Source: Symsagittifera roscoffensis
Lineage: Eukaryota > Xenacoelomorpha > Acoela > Convolutidae
Reading direction: 5' to 3'
Assembly: GCF_963678635.1 (NCBI RefSeq)
Contig: NC_087065.1
Location: forward strand, 54,712,397 to 54,776,396
DNA length: 64,000 bases
The notes beneath the pieces were generated by a model. It made no database searches, was not told where the DNA came from, and worked only from the letters and a program-made list of their open reading frames with translations. A program made the position numbers and the translations under genes. How positions within the stretch are numbered: position 1 is the first letter of the stretch; every line of letters starts with the position of its first letter. Positions 1 through 11,949 of the stretch are shown piece by piece.

Positions 1-2935
1 ACTTCATACCTACTTTTCTCATTCACATCATATCTTAGATTCATTTTTGTTAACTTGATTTTTTATGCAGTTGAAATAGCTTAAATGTTTTCAGAATTCT
101 TTTTTCAGAACCCTGTGAAATTTCATTTCATTCTGTAGGATCGGTGATCCTTATGCACTTTTGACAAAATAAGAACTGAACGTAGAATGTATTACCTTGG
201 GACTTTCATGCTGTATGATAAGGCTAATAGTAACCTGAGCGTAAGATTGATTATTCATTAAGTTAAGTAGTACAGCAAACAAAGGTTTGAGCTCAAAATA
301 GTTGAAGTTTGGAAGAATTCGTCACTCCTAAGCCAGAAAATAGAAAAACAACAAAATGGTAACCAAGGAAGCTAGTGTTATGAAACTCAGAGGAGTACTA
401 GAGATGATTTGACTCGGGCATACAAAAAACGGGACCCCTCAGACCCATTAGGGGCAAGTGATAACGGTCCCCGGAAGTGGAAATGGCCCTATCAGAAATC
501 GGCATTTAGTGACAGTATTCGGCTCAAATTTTAGTATGCTATAGGGATAGTTGAGGGAAGCTTAAGTTTAGAACCCCAGAACACCCACTTCCCGTTTTAT
601 GCCCTAAGTAAACAGACCCACCCCTAACTTCCGGAAATCGTTTCTCCGCCCCCAATGAACACAGGGAGCTGAAACTTGGAGGGATGATAAGTAGTGACAA
701 GATACATCTTGTGTTGTAATTTGAACCAACGGTTGGATTGGAAGTTATTACACCTTGAAAAAACTCTCCCTTAGACCGGAAAAAAGCAATTTACGCAAAA
801 TAATGAGCGTAATAATGAGCTGATTTTTAGCGGCAATAGATACTAGTCCCCACAGCCAAAAAAAAACCTTCTGAGTCAAACCCGGCTCATTTCGGTGTTA
901 ATAGCATTTTCCAGGAAAAGTGATATTGGACCTTAGAAATGACATAACTTGAGATAAATGAGAAAAATTGATTGGATATGTATGAAACTTGGTAGTTAGG
1001 ACCCCCATGAGACCTTGAACCTGTCTAAGGAAGTTTGAGCCCGGGTGACCGCTGAATGACTTTATGTTGACCTTTGGGCGTTTTGTTCCCAAAGTTGCAT
1101 AGAAAATCCCAGGATTAACACCGGAAAGTGGCGTATTCCCCAGACCTAACCCTTTGGAAATGAGAATTGTTCACCTTACTAATAAGTAGGACGAAACTTG
1201 TACTTTGGGACCTGAATCAGAGAGTAGTGCAACCTTGGAGTAGTAGAGTTAATCCTCAGTGGACTTGGTAGACATTGGGTTCAGCTTAGCTTGGCAAATG
1301 ATCTATTAATAGCAATTCAACTAAACTAAAGAAAAGTAGTCCCAGAGGAAATTGATAGCAATAGGACCGCAGCATGAGAATTAAGTCTTTTAAATAGTAT
1401 GAACGGACTGTGAATTTACTTAACCCTAATAGACGAACCAAATTCCCCTGATAGCTAGAAGGTCGGAGTTCGAATCGAGTACTGATAGAAATTTCTGATG
1501 CCTGGAATGAATTAGCTACCCATAAAATGGCATATCTCGCAGCGTTAACGGTATACTTCAGCAAAGACCTTGGGAGGGTCACTGAGTAAACTTAGTATGG
1601 TTTAGAAGTTGGGTTGAACTCAACGGCCGAAGTTAACGGAGGTCAAGAAATAGTTGATTAGGATCGTATGACTTTTGTTTGCTTGGTCGAGTTATGACAC
1701 CTACCGCATACCGGTTATGTACTAAGCGTAATGAGATTGATAAAGAAACGAATTTTGACAAGTGGCAGAGTTGACAGGGGGGTGGACGTAGTCATAAAAC
1801 ATGTGCAGACGGATGATTGAAGCGGATACCAGGACTGATAGCGAATGGCGTGGTAAATCAAAACTAAGTGTAATTAAAGGTAAGGAATTGGAGGGTACCG
1901 AAGAGCGTTTAAGAGTTAGAACAATTGATACTGAGATAGAGCATAGTTGGTTCTCAGTAAATTAGAGAGAACAATTGTTGCCAGTGAGTCGAATAGTTAG
2001 TTTTCGGAGTAAAAGAACAATTTTTGCTAGTGAGTCGAATAGTTGGTTCTCGGAGTCAGAGAAAAATTAAAGCAGAGACAGAAGATAGTTTTTTCTCATC
2101 AAAGTGAGGACTTTGATTCTTGAAGCTAACGAGATCAGTTAAAGTACCTCAAAGGAATAGTGATCCGTATAGACACTAATAATTTTAGCAGGACAAAGTG
2201 AGTATTTGTGTGGAATTACTGTGTGTTGATTAGAAAGGATTCTCTACAGAGAAAGAATCGTTTAGTGATGTCACTTGGAATTCAAATTGTAATTAGACAA
2301 TTGTGCTGATAAATCGCGGACCCTTTCCTTTTGAATTGATTATTAGATTATATCCTGGCCAGTCAAAGCCTTCTGTAATTAGACATATATTTATCTGAAT
2401 GAAATTATCATTAGAAATTGTTGCGATTGTATCGAGCAGACGCGACAGCAGAAGGGGGCAAGAAACATAATACAATACAGAATAGTTGCCACTAACTTAA
2501 ACCTTTCGAGATTGTAGATAGTAGTGAATCTCGGTCGCCCCGCTGATTTCACTAGACAAGAGATCACTTTGCGGTGTCGTTAAGAGAGAGTGAACGAACC
2601 TAGAGAAACAATCCCCTAAATCTAGCCAAAAATGGAAATCTTAATGAAGTACCAAAGGGAGAAACTTTGGGCAGTCAGGGGGTCGAATCCCTGAGGGGGG
2701 CATCTGCCTCCGCTCACCTAAATCCGCTACTGCATTTCAGTTTAAAGTGGATTGTGTCTACTAAACTCCCCATAAATTAAAGATATCCTGAAGATAATTG
2801 ATATAAGGAGCATACTCTTAGCTAATTACACGTGATATCAATTGATCCGACCAAGCATAGTGTCCAAAGCTATGTCCCGTCGAGGCGATGATTTTTGCAG
2901 TGTGTAGTGATGTTGTGATGCAAGCATATGTTTAG
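1..2935. other. Intergenic sequence, no gene recognised
   Basis: Both strands have only short ORFs (under about 100 codons) with no recognisable motif. The base composition is somewhat more balanced than the T-rich DNA that follows, which suggests an old repeat or a degraded element. T-arm-like words (a GGTCGAATCC-like string near 2673-2685 and GTTCGAATC near 1468-1477) occur without a surrounding cloverleaf. A small tandem repeat at 1945-2070 is listed separately. Confidence 0.5.
1945..2070. repeat. Short imperfect tandem repeat, about 2.5 copies of 46-50 bp
   Basis: Units begin at 1945, 1995 and 2041 with AGTTGGTT or AGTTAGTT. The first two end in the same GTGAGTCGAAT string, and the third is partial. 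The copies differ by small indels and substitutions, so the array is not young. No function is suggested by the sequence. Confidence 0.6.
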
Positions 2936-3553
2936 ACGATGGCACAGAACAAGAAGATGAGAGAGAGTGACCCAAATAGGGAGGGAGTGTTCGACGCCAG
3001 AATGCTAATGCTTCTCATGCAGTCACTATCGAGCTCAGAGGTCGGTCCTACTTTTTTTTGTACTAAAAACCCTCCCTCCCCACCGCAAGTGCACCTAACA
3101 ACCCTTCGTCAGGAGAATGTGGCGTTGTCTTTGTATTGCCTGTAATAGAACACCACGTTGATGAACCATATTGAAAAGTCCTTTATTGGATCAGTTGTTA
3201 TCCATTATTGTATGTTCGTATAATGTCAAGCAAAAAAAAAACGGATTCAAAAAAGTGACTGTTCTCAAAATTGAATACTAAGGTTAGTGTTTTCATTGAA
3301 CCGGACGGATCTGAAAAACACACAATTTATACACTTTGAAAAATTTACGAGCTGATAAAAATCCTGGTTAAAGTTTTGAACAAACACTTTCCATGTGATT
3401 TTATAAACAAGTCAATAACCGCAATTGAGGTGGAAAAATTTTTGGAAGGATAAAAAAAATAAGCTGTCTGAAACTTCGAATTCACTTCTTACATACAGGG
3501 GCGGATCCAGAATTTTCGGTAAAGTCGAATTTTCGGTAAGTTGAATTTACATG

Positions 3554-3720
3554 TTATTAGCTCATGTAAATTCAATTATAACTACCATCATTTGTAATTA
3601 GCTGAAGTTCGTTTCGGGTACCAATTATTTTTTCAAAATAATTTTCATTTCCGGATTCGTGGTTTTCGTCCTAGTTTGTGTCGGTTTTTCCGTTTTCTAA
3701 GATTCATATGTTTTTCTTTT
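3554..3720 (+). repeat. Dispersed direct repeat, copy 1 (about 165 bp)
   Basis: It matches 5797-5960 at most positions and in the same orientation, both copies beginning TTATTAGCTCATGTAAATTC. This copy lies just inside the left end of the hAT-like element, while the other lies just outside its right end. Confidence 0.75.
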
Positions 3721-4064
3721 AAGTTTTCAGGTCGAATTTTCAAAAAAATCGAAATTTCTTTTTTTTTAGATAGACTAAATTGATTTTCTGAACTCTCCCC
3801 AATCACTACGAAAGCCCCTTTTTGGTCATATTTTTTTTTTGCACCGCAGGCAAATTTTAAAAAAAAACAGGCCGCAACACGTGTTTTTAGGCAGTCTTTT
3901 GGATTTTTTTTTCGAACAAAAATTTGCGTTTTTTTCGGGGTGAGTTCCCCCTTTAAAATTATATATTGGCGCTAAAAGTGCCTCTAGAAGTTTTTAGTGT
4001 CAGTCAGCCAATTTTCTATGAGTTTCTTTCAGGAGAGAGGGGGTGCCGGGCTGAGGTTCTCGAC

Positions 4065-4275
4065 TCATGATTCGACCGAAATGGTCGAACGGTGTCCGTT
4101 TTCAATTTTTCAGTCGAACGATATCCGGTTTCAACTTCTTGAGTCGAACGACGTCCGTTTTCTACTTTTTTCAACCTCATCGGACATTGTTCTACTTTGT
4201 TCGACTATACCGGACATTGTTCGACTTTACCGGACACTGTTGGGCTTTACCGGACACTGTTCGACTTTTTCGGAA
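4065..4275. repeat. Internal minisatellite (about 22-30 bp units)
   Basis: Repeated units of the type GTCGAACGAYRTCCG followed by TTTCAACTT, then CGGACAYTGTTCGACTTTAC, run through this interval with drift between units. Short plus-strand ORFs crossing it (for example 3997-4326) are products of the repeat and are not treated as genes. Confidence 0.6.
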
Positions 4276-5796
4276 ATTTTTCCTTTTTTACCTGGAATTA
4301 ACCGAACTACAACGAAAGGGAATTAACCGAACTTGCCTTACCCCACTTTCTACAGTCTTCGAAAAAGTCTTAGGGGGGAATATATGACCGATTTTTTCAT
4401 TTTATCGAAAACTATCCTACCAAATCTAAGATTTTGAGTTAAATCAATAGAATGGGCTGAGTTAAATCAATAGAATGGGTTAAATCAATCGAAAGGGAAG
4501 CTTCTCTATATCAGCGATTCGCCTATTTTTTCTTTTAACAAAAGGTTATGGCCCTCAGAGAACTCAAATTTTTGATTTTTTTTTCTGTTTGTTGAAAGTT
4601 TTCTCATAAACAACCCTCCAAAACCGGAATTTACTGGTTCAATGGAACGGAAGGGTTTTAGGAAGCTCCCTTGCATAAGTGGTTATGCTCAATATTTTTA
4701 AAAGAAAACTGAAGGCCATCAAAATTGCCACCCTCCTGACTTTCTCTAGAACCACCCTCCTGAATCTGGGATTTAAGATTTAAAAATGCCACGCTCCTTA
4801 GTTTCTCAAAAACTACCCTCCTGAACATGAGATTTAAGATTCAATCGAGAAAAAGGTTATGAGAATTCTCTTCATGCAAACGGATACGTCCTAATTTTTC
4901 TAGAGTGAAAAATTTGGACTCAAAAAGAGGAGTTTCTGACATTTTGACAAACTTCACTTTTTTGACATTTCAAAAAATGTCATTTTTTGGAAATGTTTTC
5001 AATGTCAGAATTGTCATAAAACAATTTTTGACATGTATGACATTTTGTTGAAGCTACAATTTTCTTAAGAACTACCGTTTTAATCTCAGGTTGAAGGTTC
5101 AATTGTGAAAACAAGCTGTGGGTTTCTTCCGGACAAAAGCGAATACGGCCCTTAACTTATATAGAAAACCAATTTGTACTTCGACAAATTCGGATATCCT
5201 TGTTTGCATTTGTATTCCTACTACTGAAGTTAACGATGTAATTTCGAAAAAAAAGTGAAAGCCCCTTCCTGTGTTCTGGTGCTTTTGGCGAATTTTTCGC
5301 TTTTGCCTCTAAAATTGATAAACTTAGTCTTGGTTGCTATTTTGAACAGATTTTTACCTCTTAACAGATTTACTTCTTTTAAGAATCGATGAAAGTAGTT
5401 CAGACCTTGTTATAGGTCGCGATGATTTCTCTTTTTTTTTCAGGAAAAGTCCTAAAATTTGGTCAGGCTCCAATTTACTTTTTAGCGGTTTGAATTTTGG
5501 TTTTTTTTTATTCTAGTGATTTGGGAGAGCTCAAAAAATTAATTTTTTCGACATAAAAAAGGTCGACAAAATTTTCGAATTTTTTTGAAAATCCTCCCGC
5601 CCCTCGAGAAGTACCTAGATCCGCCCCTGAGTGTATCTATTATGGCAAATTACTCAAAATTTAGTTTGGATTTATTTTTGCGCGCATTGTGGTCACCTGC
5701 GCGTTTGAGAGGAATAAACACAATTGTTTCTTGAAGCTAGTTTAACAAAAAAATTCCAGATAACTTTATTCAGCTCAATATCGATCCACGAAGCTT

Positions 5797-5960
5797 TTAT
5801 TAGCTCATGTAAATTCAATTATAAATACCATCATTTGTAATAAGGTGAAGTTCGTTTCGGGTACCAATTGTTTTTGCAAAATAATTTCTATTTCCGGATT
5901 CGTGGTTTTCGTCCTAGTTTGTATCGGTTTTTCCGTTTTCTAAGATTCATGTTTTTCTTT
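5797..5960 (+). repeat. Dispersed direct repeat, copy 2 (about 165 bp)
   Basis: This is the second copy of the repeat at 3554-3720, with scattered substitutions and small indels. It lies 168 bp outside the right terminus of the hAT-like element, so the element may have inserted into, or captured part of, a pre-existing repeat. Confidence 0.75.
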
Positions 5961-8172
5961 AACGGATTTTAATGAATTTTAGATTTTAATGAACTTTAAT
6001 GGATTTTAGATTTTGTTTTAATTCAAAACATTTTTCTTCTATAATTGAAAGTTTGGTTAATTTGTAAATTTAATAAGTCTGATTTGGAATTTTTTCCGCT
6101 TTTTTTCGATTACACAGTTTCGGTTTATGTTATATCGATTTAGTCAATTTATATTGCATCATTTTCAGGGCAAATAATTTCCCATGCGATTATGTGATGC
6201 ACTGCGCATGGGTCCTAAAATCTTGTAGAACTTAATATCTCTATGACACCAGTTTCTCGCCTTTTATCGAATGGTTCTTTTGCTTGTTTGAATTTTTATC
6301 TGCGTATTAGACAAATTGCGATCTTCCACATTATAGCATCACATCAAGTTATTGCTCAAAAAAGCCGCTAAGGTGTGGTGGAGCTATAATTTTTATTACT
6401 AGACTGGGTAGGCTATAATGGGAAAGAGATTGATGTGCTAAATAATTTTTCTATTTAAAAAAATTCGTTGTTTCAATTTTGGATGCTCGTTTTTCTGTCT
6501 CAAGATATCTAATTTTTTGTTGATTTAAAACTCTGATGCTTTCAACAGCAAAATTGACTCTAGCCGGTTGAAAGAATTTAAACTGAGCCACAGTTTTTCG
6601 TCTTTTTGGTTATCTTCCGGTCGGTTTTTCTTGACATTGAAAATTTTGTGTGATCTCTTAAATTATAGTACCAGACATTAATCGTTACTTTTTGTGTACC
6701 AGAGAAGCTTCTTTATTTGTATTCTTCATATTTCTCTTCCTCTTTTGAAAATGATGCTGGCTTCTTAAAAGTAATGAACGTAGTGAAGACTCTTATATAG
6801 GTCTTGGTGATTGTTTTTTTCTTTCAGGAAAGCCTTTAAATGCTCTATGTAACATTCGCCCAAATATCACACAGCGACGGAGCGTAGAAAAAGTACCTAT
6901 TAACGACTGGCAGGCGTCAGTTACCTTAATTCTACTCGTTTTTCACCGTCTCGACCTTGCCAGTTGATTTTCTGGTCTGTCTAGGGCAAAGTAAAAAGTT
7001 ACCATTTTTAGGCCATCAGTCAAACGACTTTTGATCAGCTTTCGTTTGCATGCGAACACAACCACATAGCTGAGTCTCGGATCCTCAGACTACGTGATTG
7101 TCATTAAAAACACGGCTCGAACCACCTATTTCTATATGTTTTTGTGTGACAGTTTTATATTAAATCCATTGGAGATGGATTGATCCTTTCCTTTTTCTAT
7201 CTACTCATGTCCTGAAATATCAAATAATATCGGTGTTTAATTAAGATCTAGGACATTACAGCAGCTGTTATAGTTAGTTTACCCAGTCCCTTCACATATA
7301 ACAGTCTCTGGGGGACCAAGCCTCCGCTCCCGTGATTTTCTTGAGATAACACTCTTATCTCCTATATTTCGTGTCCCGGGAGGGTTCCGTGGTATTTCTC
7401 TTCCCCCCACTGAAGCCTCCGTCTCCACAAATTGTCGCTAAGGTCCTTATCGTGTGTTCTTGCCACGATAAGAGGCTCCGTGTTTTTCTGTCTCTGATAC
7501 AACTGTTCTTCACAATCTCTATCGTGGTTCTGATTTTCGTCTTTTTTTATTCAAAATGGCCGTCTTTTTTCTATTTCTCAGAAATGTTCTTCTTCCAATC
7601 GAAATTTTAAAAATAAAAATTCTAGAACATTCTGACCCTCCGTCGCAACACTTTTTTGTTCATAAGGCCTTTAGTCACTTTTTTTTTCTGTCGCGGGAAG
7701 GTTATGCTGTGTCATCTGGCAGAATGGCACACTAGTAACTACAGATGTGCTTGCATACGTATTAATGCATCTATGAATGCAGTTAGGTTTAAATGCATTT
7801 TTCGAACTCAATTCAAAATCATTTACTGAAACTTACGTAAATAGCACTCTCCAAATACGAACGTGGAAATGGCGTAAAAAATTGTGAATAATTTCTATTT
7901 TTGAAAGGGGAGTTTAATTTTTAGATTTCCAGCGGAATAAAAACTAGATTTCAAGCGGAATATTGGTCCAGTTTTTTCAAGTTGGGTTAATGGTAACAAA
8001 AAAGCTCCAATCATAAATGTTCTAGAAATTCAAAGAGCTTAGCATCTATTTTTTTCTTTGAAGTTCGAAAGTTGAGATTTTTTCAACAAAGTCAATGTTT
8101 TTTTACTGTTTACTTGCGGTCAGTTTTTTTCCAACTATCAGTTGGCTATGTTTTTATCAAGTGTTGTTTTAG
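5961..8172. other. Intergenic, no gene recognised
   Basis: The sequence is AT-rich with only short ORFs. The stretch 6850-7250 has a divergent relative at about 57410-57780. Shared landmarks are an ACATTCGCCC word, a GCTGAGTCTC/GCTGGGTCTC block, and a later block ending in TCATG followed by TGAAA. This suggests an old dispersed repeat family. Confidence 0.35.
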
Positions 8173-8292
8173 CGTCGTAGAATGCGACTAGATGATTCAG
8201 AGGACGAGGATGAAGATGAGGAAGACGAAGAAGAAGATCAGGGAACCGGCCAACGGGAGGGATCTGCTGCTGTCGGATGTCGCACCTCGTGA
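8173..8292 (+). CDS. Possible terminal exon with acidic C-terminus
   Basis: A possible 3' splice site (TTGTTTTAG) ends at 8172. Directly after it a frame stays open for 39 codons to TGA at 8290-8292. The peptide starts basic (RRRMRLDD) and then has a long Asp/Glu run (SEDEDEDEEDEEEDQ) before a Gly/Ser-rich end. An AATAAA signal lies about 260 bp downstream at 8554-8559. Together these look like the last coding exon and 3' UTR of a plus-strand host gene, but no upstream exon could be placed, so function and even reality are unproven. The reading in another frame from 8192 is the alternative and looks less natural. Confidence 0.35.
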   Translation, partial: RRRMRLDDSEDEDEDEEDEEEDQGTGQREGSAAVGCRTS

Positions 8293-8553
8293 CGCCTTTT
8301 CCAAATTAAATGATTTCCGAGCCCAATTTCCAATCACAAAAAGAACTATATGTTCTGATGCAATATTTTGGCTCAGATTTCGACCGCACATAAACTGCTT
8401 TCTTGTGGTTCTGATAGCGAAACCTCTTCTGAAAAATCAAATAAGTGAACATGCTACATAGTCGTTCCGATGTTATTTGGCAACACTGGTGAAACCTTCC
8501 GACTTCGAATGCTCAGAAAAATGTGAACTGAATGTGACTCATTGTTGAAAACT

Positions 8554-8559
8554 AATAAA
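8554..8559 (+). terminator. AATAAA polyadenylation signal candidate
   Basis: An AATAAA hexamer lies about 260 bp after the stop codon of the candidate acidic exon, followed by a T-rich stretch. It is supportive of that exon only in combination, because AATAAA is common by chance in AT-rich DNA. Confidence 0.3.
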
Positions 8560-9432
8560 AGGAGAGAAGCTTAAAAGATTTGTTTTGTTATATAGAAGCC
8601 TATTATTGGTATTAGATTACTGAAAACAATTACGTAACTATGAGATTAGAAATGTTCCAGTCTAATTTTCAATATATCATTAAAATTTGCAGACAAATTC
8701 TTTTCCTTTATCAATTCCGCGGATAGATTTAAGCGTGGGACTGTTCAGCATGTGCATGGTTAATTAGTGATGGTTGTAAATTTTGAAGGCGGAAAACAAA
8801 CCTCCAAACTTGTGTTTTCGATGTTTTGAATATTTAATCAAACAGCTGTTAAAGACAAAAAGCGACAAGAGGCCGGAACTAGTGAAACTACATGGTATAA
8901 ATGGCCTTAGAAGAAGATGAAGAAACAGGTCTTCCAATAGTTGCAGAAAGGTGTGTGAAGAAAGAAGTGAAATTCGAGGACCCCGTGAGAGTTTTTGTCA
9001 GGTAAGATTTTTGAGGCAAAATGAAACAAATTTGTCAACATGTCATAAACAGATCTGAATGATGCATGCAAATAACTAAAAATTGTTTTAATGAGTTTTC
9101 TTGTTAAGAATGCTCGTAACAAACTTGTCCCGGGTATTTTTGTAGCAATTTGTGTTACAAGTTGAGTCTTTCACGGAAAAATTTGATGTTGAGGGTATTA
9201 TTTTAGACTATTGTGTTATTGCGACGATTTTCGAAAAACCGGCGGAATATTTGTTATCATGTCTGATTTTTTTCTACAGCTAATTTGGCGTTTGAATATA
9301 AAACTTCGTCATACGAAATATATATAGGCTTTGAGCTTAAAGTTGAAATTATCTCACCTGCAACCAGTTTTGATAAACTCATGCTGGTCTTGAAATTATC
9401 GTTTTAGGCCAATTAGTGATAATTTTTGTCAG

Positions 9433-9632
9433 TTTTTAAATATCATTCGAAAGGTGTCGTTGTGCTGAGCTTAAATTTACAAAGATCTTAGTAAATTTAA
9501 GCTCAGGACAACGACACTTTTGAATGATATTAAAAAACACAAAAATTGCTGGTGAAGTAGTCGAAATTTGTCTGAAGAAAAAACGACCCCGAGCACAAAT
9601 GTTCCATTACTTTCGTTATGGAGGTCGGAACA
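9433..9632. mobile_element. Foldback copy of the TTCCGACTTTCG inverted-repeat family
   Basis: Positions 9433-9480 and 9491-9536 are near-perfect inverted repeats around a 10-nt loop, giving a hairpin with arms of about 46 bp. The downstream part, to about 9632, is the reverse complement of the end of the element at 40792 (the Cys-less, non-coding words CCCCGAGCACAAAT and GGTCGGAACAAT). No ORF is present. It looks like a rearranged MITE-like or foldback relic. Confidence 0.65.
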
Positions 9633-9736
9633 ATAACTCGTGTCATTTTTCGTAAAGTTTTGGGTGCTTACAGATTGTCATTTTGGCCAATTCGGGACAA
9701 ATAACGTGCGATATATATAACGCTATTAACGCGCAA

Positions 9737-9866
9737 GATCGTTCCAAATTGGTTGAAGGAAATTGGTTGTAATTTAACCAGCTCGATTTGTTAAAACTTT
9801 TTTTTCCATTTTTTAGTAGTTTTTATCGGCTTAATAAACTGATTTTCATAACATTCATATTTGTAT
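9737..9866 (+). repeat. 130-bp direct repeat, copy 1
   Basis: It matches 10196-10325 almost base for base, starting GATCGTTCCA and ending near TTGTAT. The copies are about 460 bp apart and belong to the same repeat-rich tract. Confidence 0.8.
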
Positions 9867-9949
9867 CGCAAGTGGTGCGAAGCTCAGCTTCGTCTCTGTG
9901 TCGATTTTTAAGATTGTGTTATTTTCCCAAAAGTTTGAAATAAGCAACT

Positions 9950-11350
9950 CAAAAGTGGGATGCTGACAGGGACTCCTCGGGGGTTGTCAATTCGGCCTCC
10001 AAACGTCATATATTCATACAACTTAGATTTGAAAAAATCCCAAATAACCCGAAAATCTCAACTTGTAGTTAGGTGCTGTCATGGTACTCTCAGGGGTTGC
10101 TAAACTTGCCTCAACATATGGCTTCTCAAATCCTTTTTTTTTTTCAAAAATATGACGTTTTTCAAAATTTTTCAAATTTTTTAAAAGAACAAAGAGATCG
10201 TTCCAGATTGGTTAAAGGAAATTGGTTGTAATTTAACCAGCTCGATTTGTTAAAACTTTTTTTTCCATTTTTTAGTCGTTTTTATCGGCTTAGTAAACTG
10301 ATTTTCATAACATGCTTATTTGTATTGCTAAATTTAAAACAGCTGATTAGTTGAAACTTGACAAAAACTGGAACTCTTAAGGGTACTTTCAGGCATTGGA
10401 AATCTTGCCTCCAGTTATGTCGGCTCAAATCTTGTTAGCTTCCGAGATATGACGTTGTTTCATGAATTCTTGAAAAAATTTTTAGATTTGAAAAACATCA
10501 CAAATTTTTATATTAGCAAAACTATGGTGGTTTGCTGTCGGATACTCTTGGGAGTTAGAAAATTTACCTCAAAAAATGACTGCTAAAATCTTTTTAGTTT
10601 CCATAATATGACGTTTTTTAAACATTTTTCTCTAACTTTCAAATATTTTGGATATAAAAACTTGAAAACAGTTGAAACGCTTAACTCTGTAGTATGAGAG
10701 ATGCTTTCAGGGTACTTTCGGGCATTGCAAATCTTGCGAGCAACTATGACTGTTCAAATCCATTTAGTTACCAAGATACCACGTTTTTAAAAAAAAAAAT
10801 TCCAAAAATTTTCACAGAATCCAGATATTAAAACTTGTCATAAGTTGAAATTCTCAAACCAGTAACTGGGTGCTGTCATGGTACTCTCAGTGGACGCAAA
10901 TCTTGCCTCAAGTTTTTAAAAGTTTCAAAATTAAAGACTTTTAACTGTATAGCCTGAGGTGCTGTCCAAACGCGAATTCTCAAATCTTTTTTCTTTGCGA
11001 GATATGACGTTTTTAAATTTTTTTCAAAATTTTCAGCAAAATTTTCTGAGCATTGAGTTTTTATCTCACTCTGAACTTGAAGATGTACAAAAATATTATA
11101 ATCATTTGGTTTTGTAAAATCATTGAGGTTAAAGTCGTTAAAAAATGCAGATATTTGTATTCAAAATTCTCAAACCGTTAGTCAGGTGCTGTCGAGGTTT
11201 TTTCATAGGTTGCAAACCTTGACTTTGGTGTCCGAGATTTTTCTTTTTTTTTAAAAAGTTTCAGAAAAATTGGATTTAAAACATATTAAAATTGGAAATT
11301 CCCAGCTCTATTATGGCGCTATTTCAGTTCTCTCAAAGGTTGCAATCCTT
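9950..11350 (+). repeat. Degenerate tandem array with about eight units
   Basis: A recurring block made of GGTGCTGTCATGGTACTCTC, then GGTTGCAAATCTTGCCTCAA, then a GATATGACGTTTTT word appears near 9965, 10080, 10375, 10535, 10700, 10870, 11180 and 11320. Spacing is irregular (about 115-310 bp) and every copy has diverged. I see no coding potential. It resembles an old satellite carried inside, or next to, the inverted-repeat family of this region. Confidence 0.6.
10196..10325 (+). repeat. 130-bp direct repeat, copy 2
   Basis: This is the second copy of the repeat at 9737-9866, with few substitutions. It interrupts the degenerate array of 9950-11350. Confidence 0.8.
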
Positions 11351-11949
11351 TACTTCAAGTTCATACCTTCCTCTAAGCTCAAACTATCTTTGTTCCGAAA
11401 TAGGCTGTTTTTATGATTTGTCAAAAATTTGAAGCAAGGGTGGTGCGTTACACGCTTGTTGATATTTATTTCCAATTTGCATTACTATGATACCATTTCT
11501 TTAAAAATAGCTGAAAAAAACTTTCGAACTTATTTTTGATAATTGAGTTTTTATCTCACTCTGAACTTGAAGATATACAAAAAGATTATAATCATTTGAT
11601 TTTGTAAATCATAGAGGTTAAAGAAGTTTAAAAATGCAGATGTTTGTATTTGAATGATTTCCTTAGACTAAAAAGAGCATTTACAATCTTTCATTGAGCA
11701 TTCGATTCTGAGTAAACATACAAAACAAACTGAACCCATCACACGGAATGTTATACGGGAAACAATATATTTACACAAGCAAGGCTTGTGTTATAATATG
11801 AACTATCTTTTTTTCCAACATATTTTGCAATATGTTGCGACGCAAATATTGTTGTAATAAAATATGTTCAGTTTGAAAGTGTTCATTTTGATCAAAAACC
11901 AGCTACTAAGTTCAGCCAATGCTAAGGATTTTAACACAGACTATTATTG

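Larger units (their letters stand above)
3496..5629. mobile_element. hAT-like non-autonomous DNA transposon
   Basis: The segment starts with CAGGGGCGGATCCAG at 3496 and ends with the inverted match GATCCGCCCCTG at 5629, giving short terminal inverted repeats of about 12 bp. CAGGG...CCCTG ends of this kind are typical of hAT-superfamily elements. The interior (about 2.1 kb) has no transposase-like ORF, so it would be non-autonomous. It is AT-rich and contains a minisatellite around 4065-4275. A clear 8-bp target-site duplication is not visible at the edges, so the copy is either old or its ends have changed. Confidence 0.6.

Noticed and set aside
2660-2720. tRNA gene suggested by a T-arm-like GGTCGAATCC string
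   Set aside because: No matching D arm, anticodon arm or acceptor stem could be placed around it.
2939-3145. 68-codon ORF
   Set aside because: No homology signal, no splice or polyadenylation context.
3997-4387. Two overlapping 106-109-codon ORFs
   Set aside because: They are read-through of a minisatellite inside a hAT-like element.
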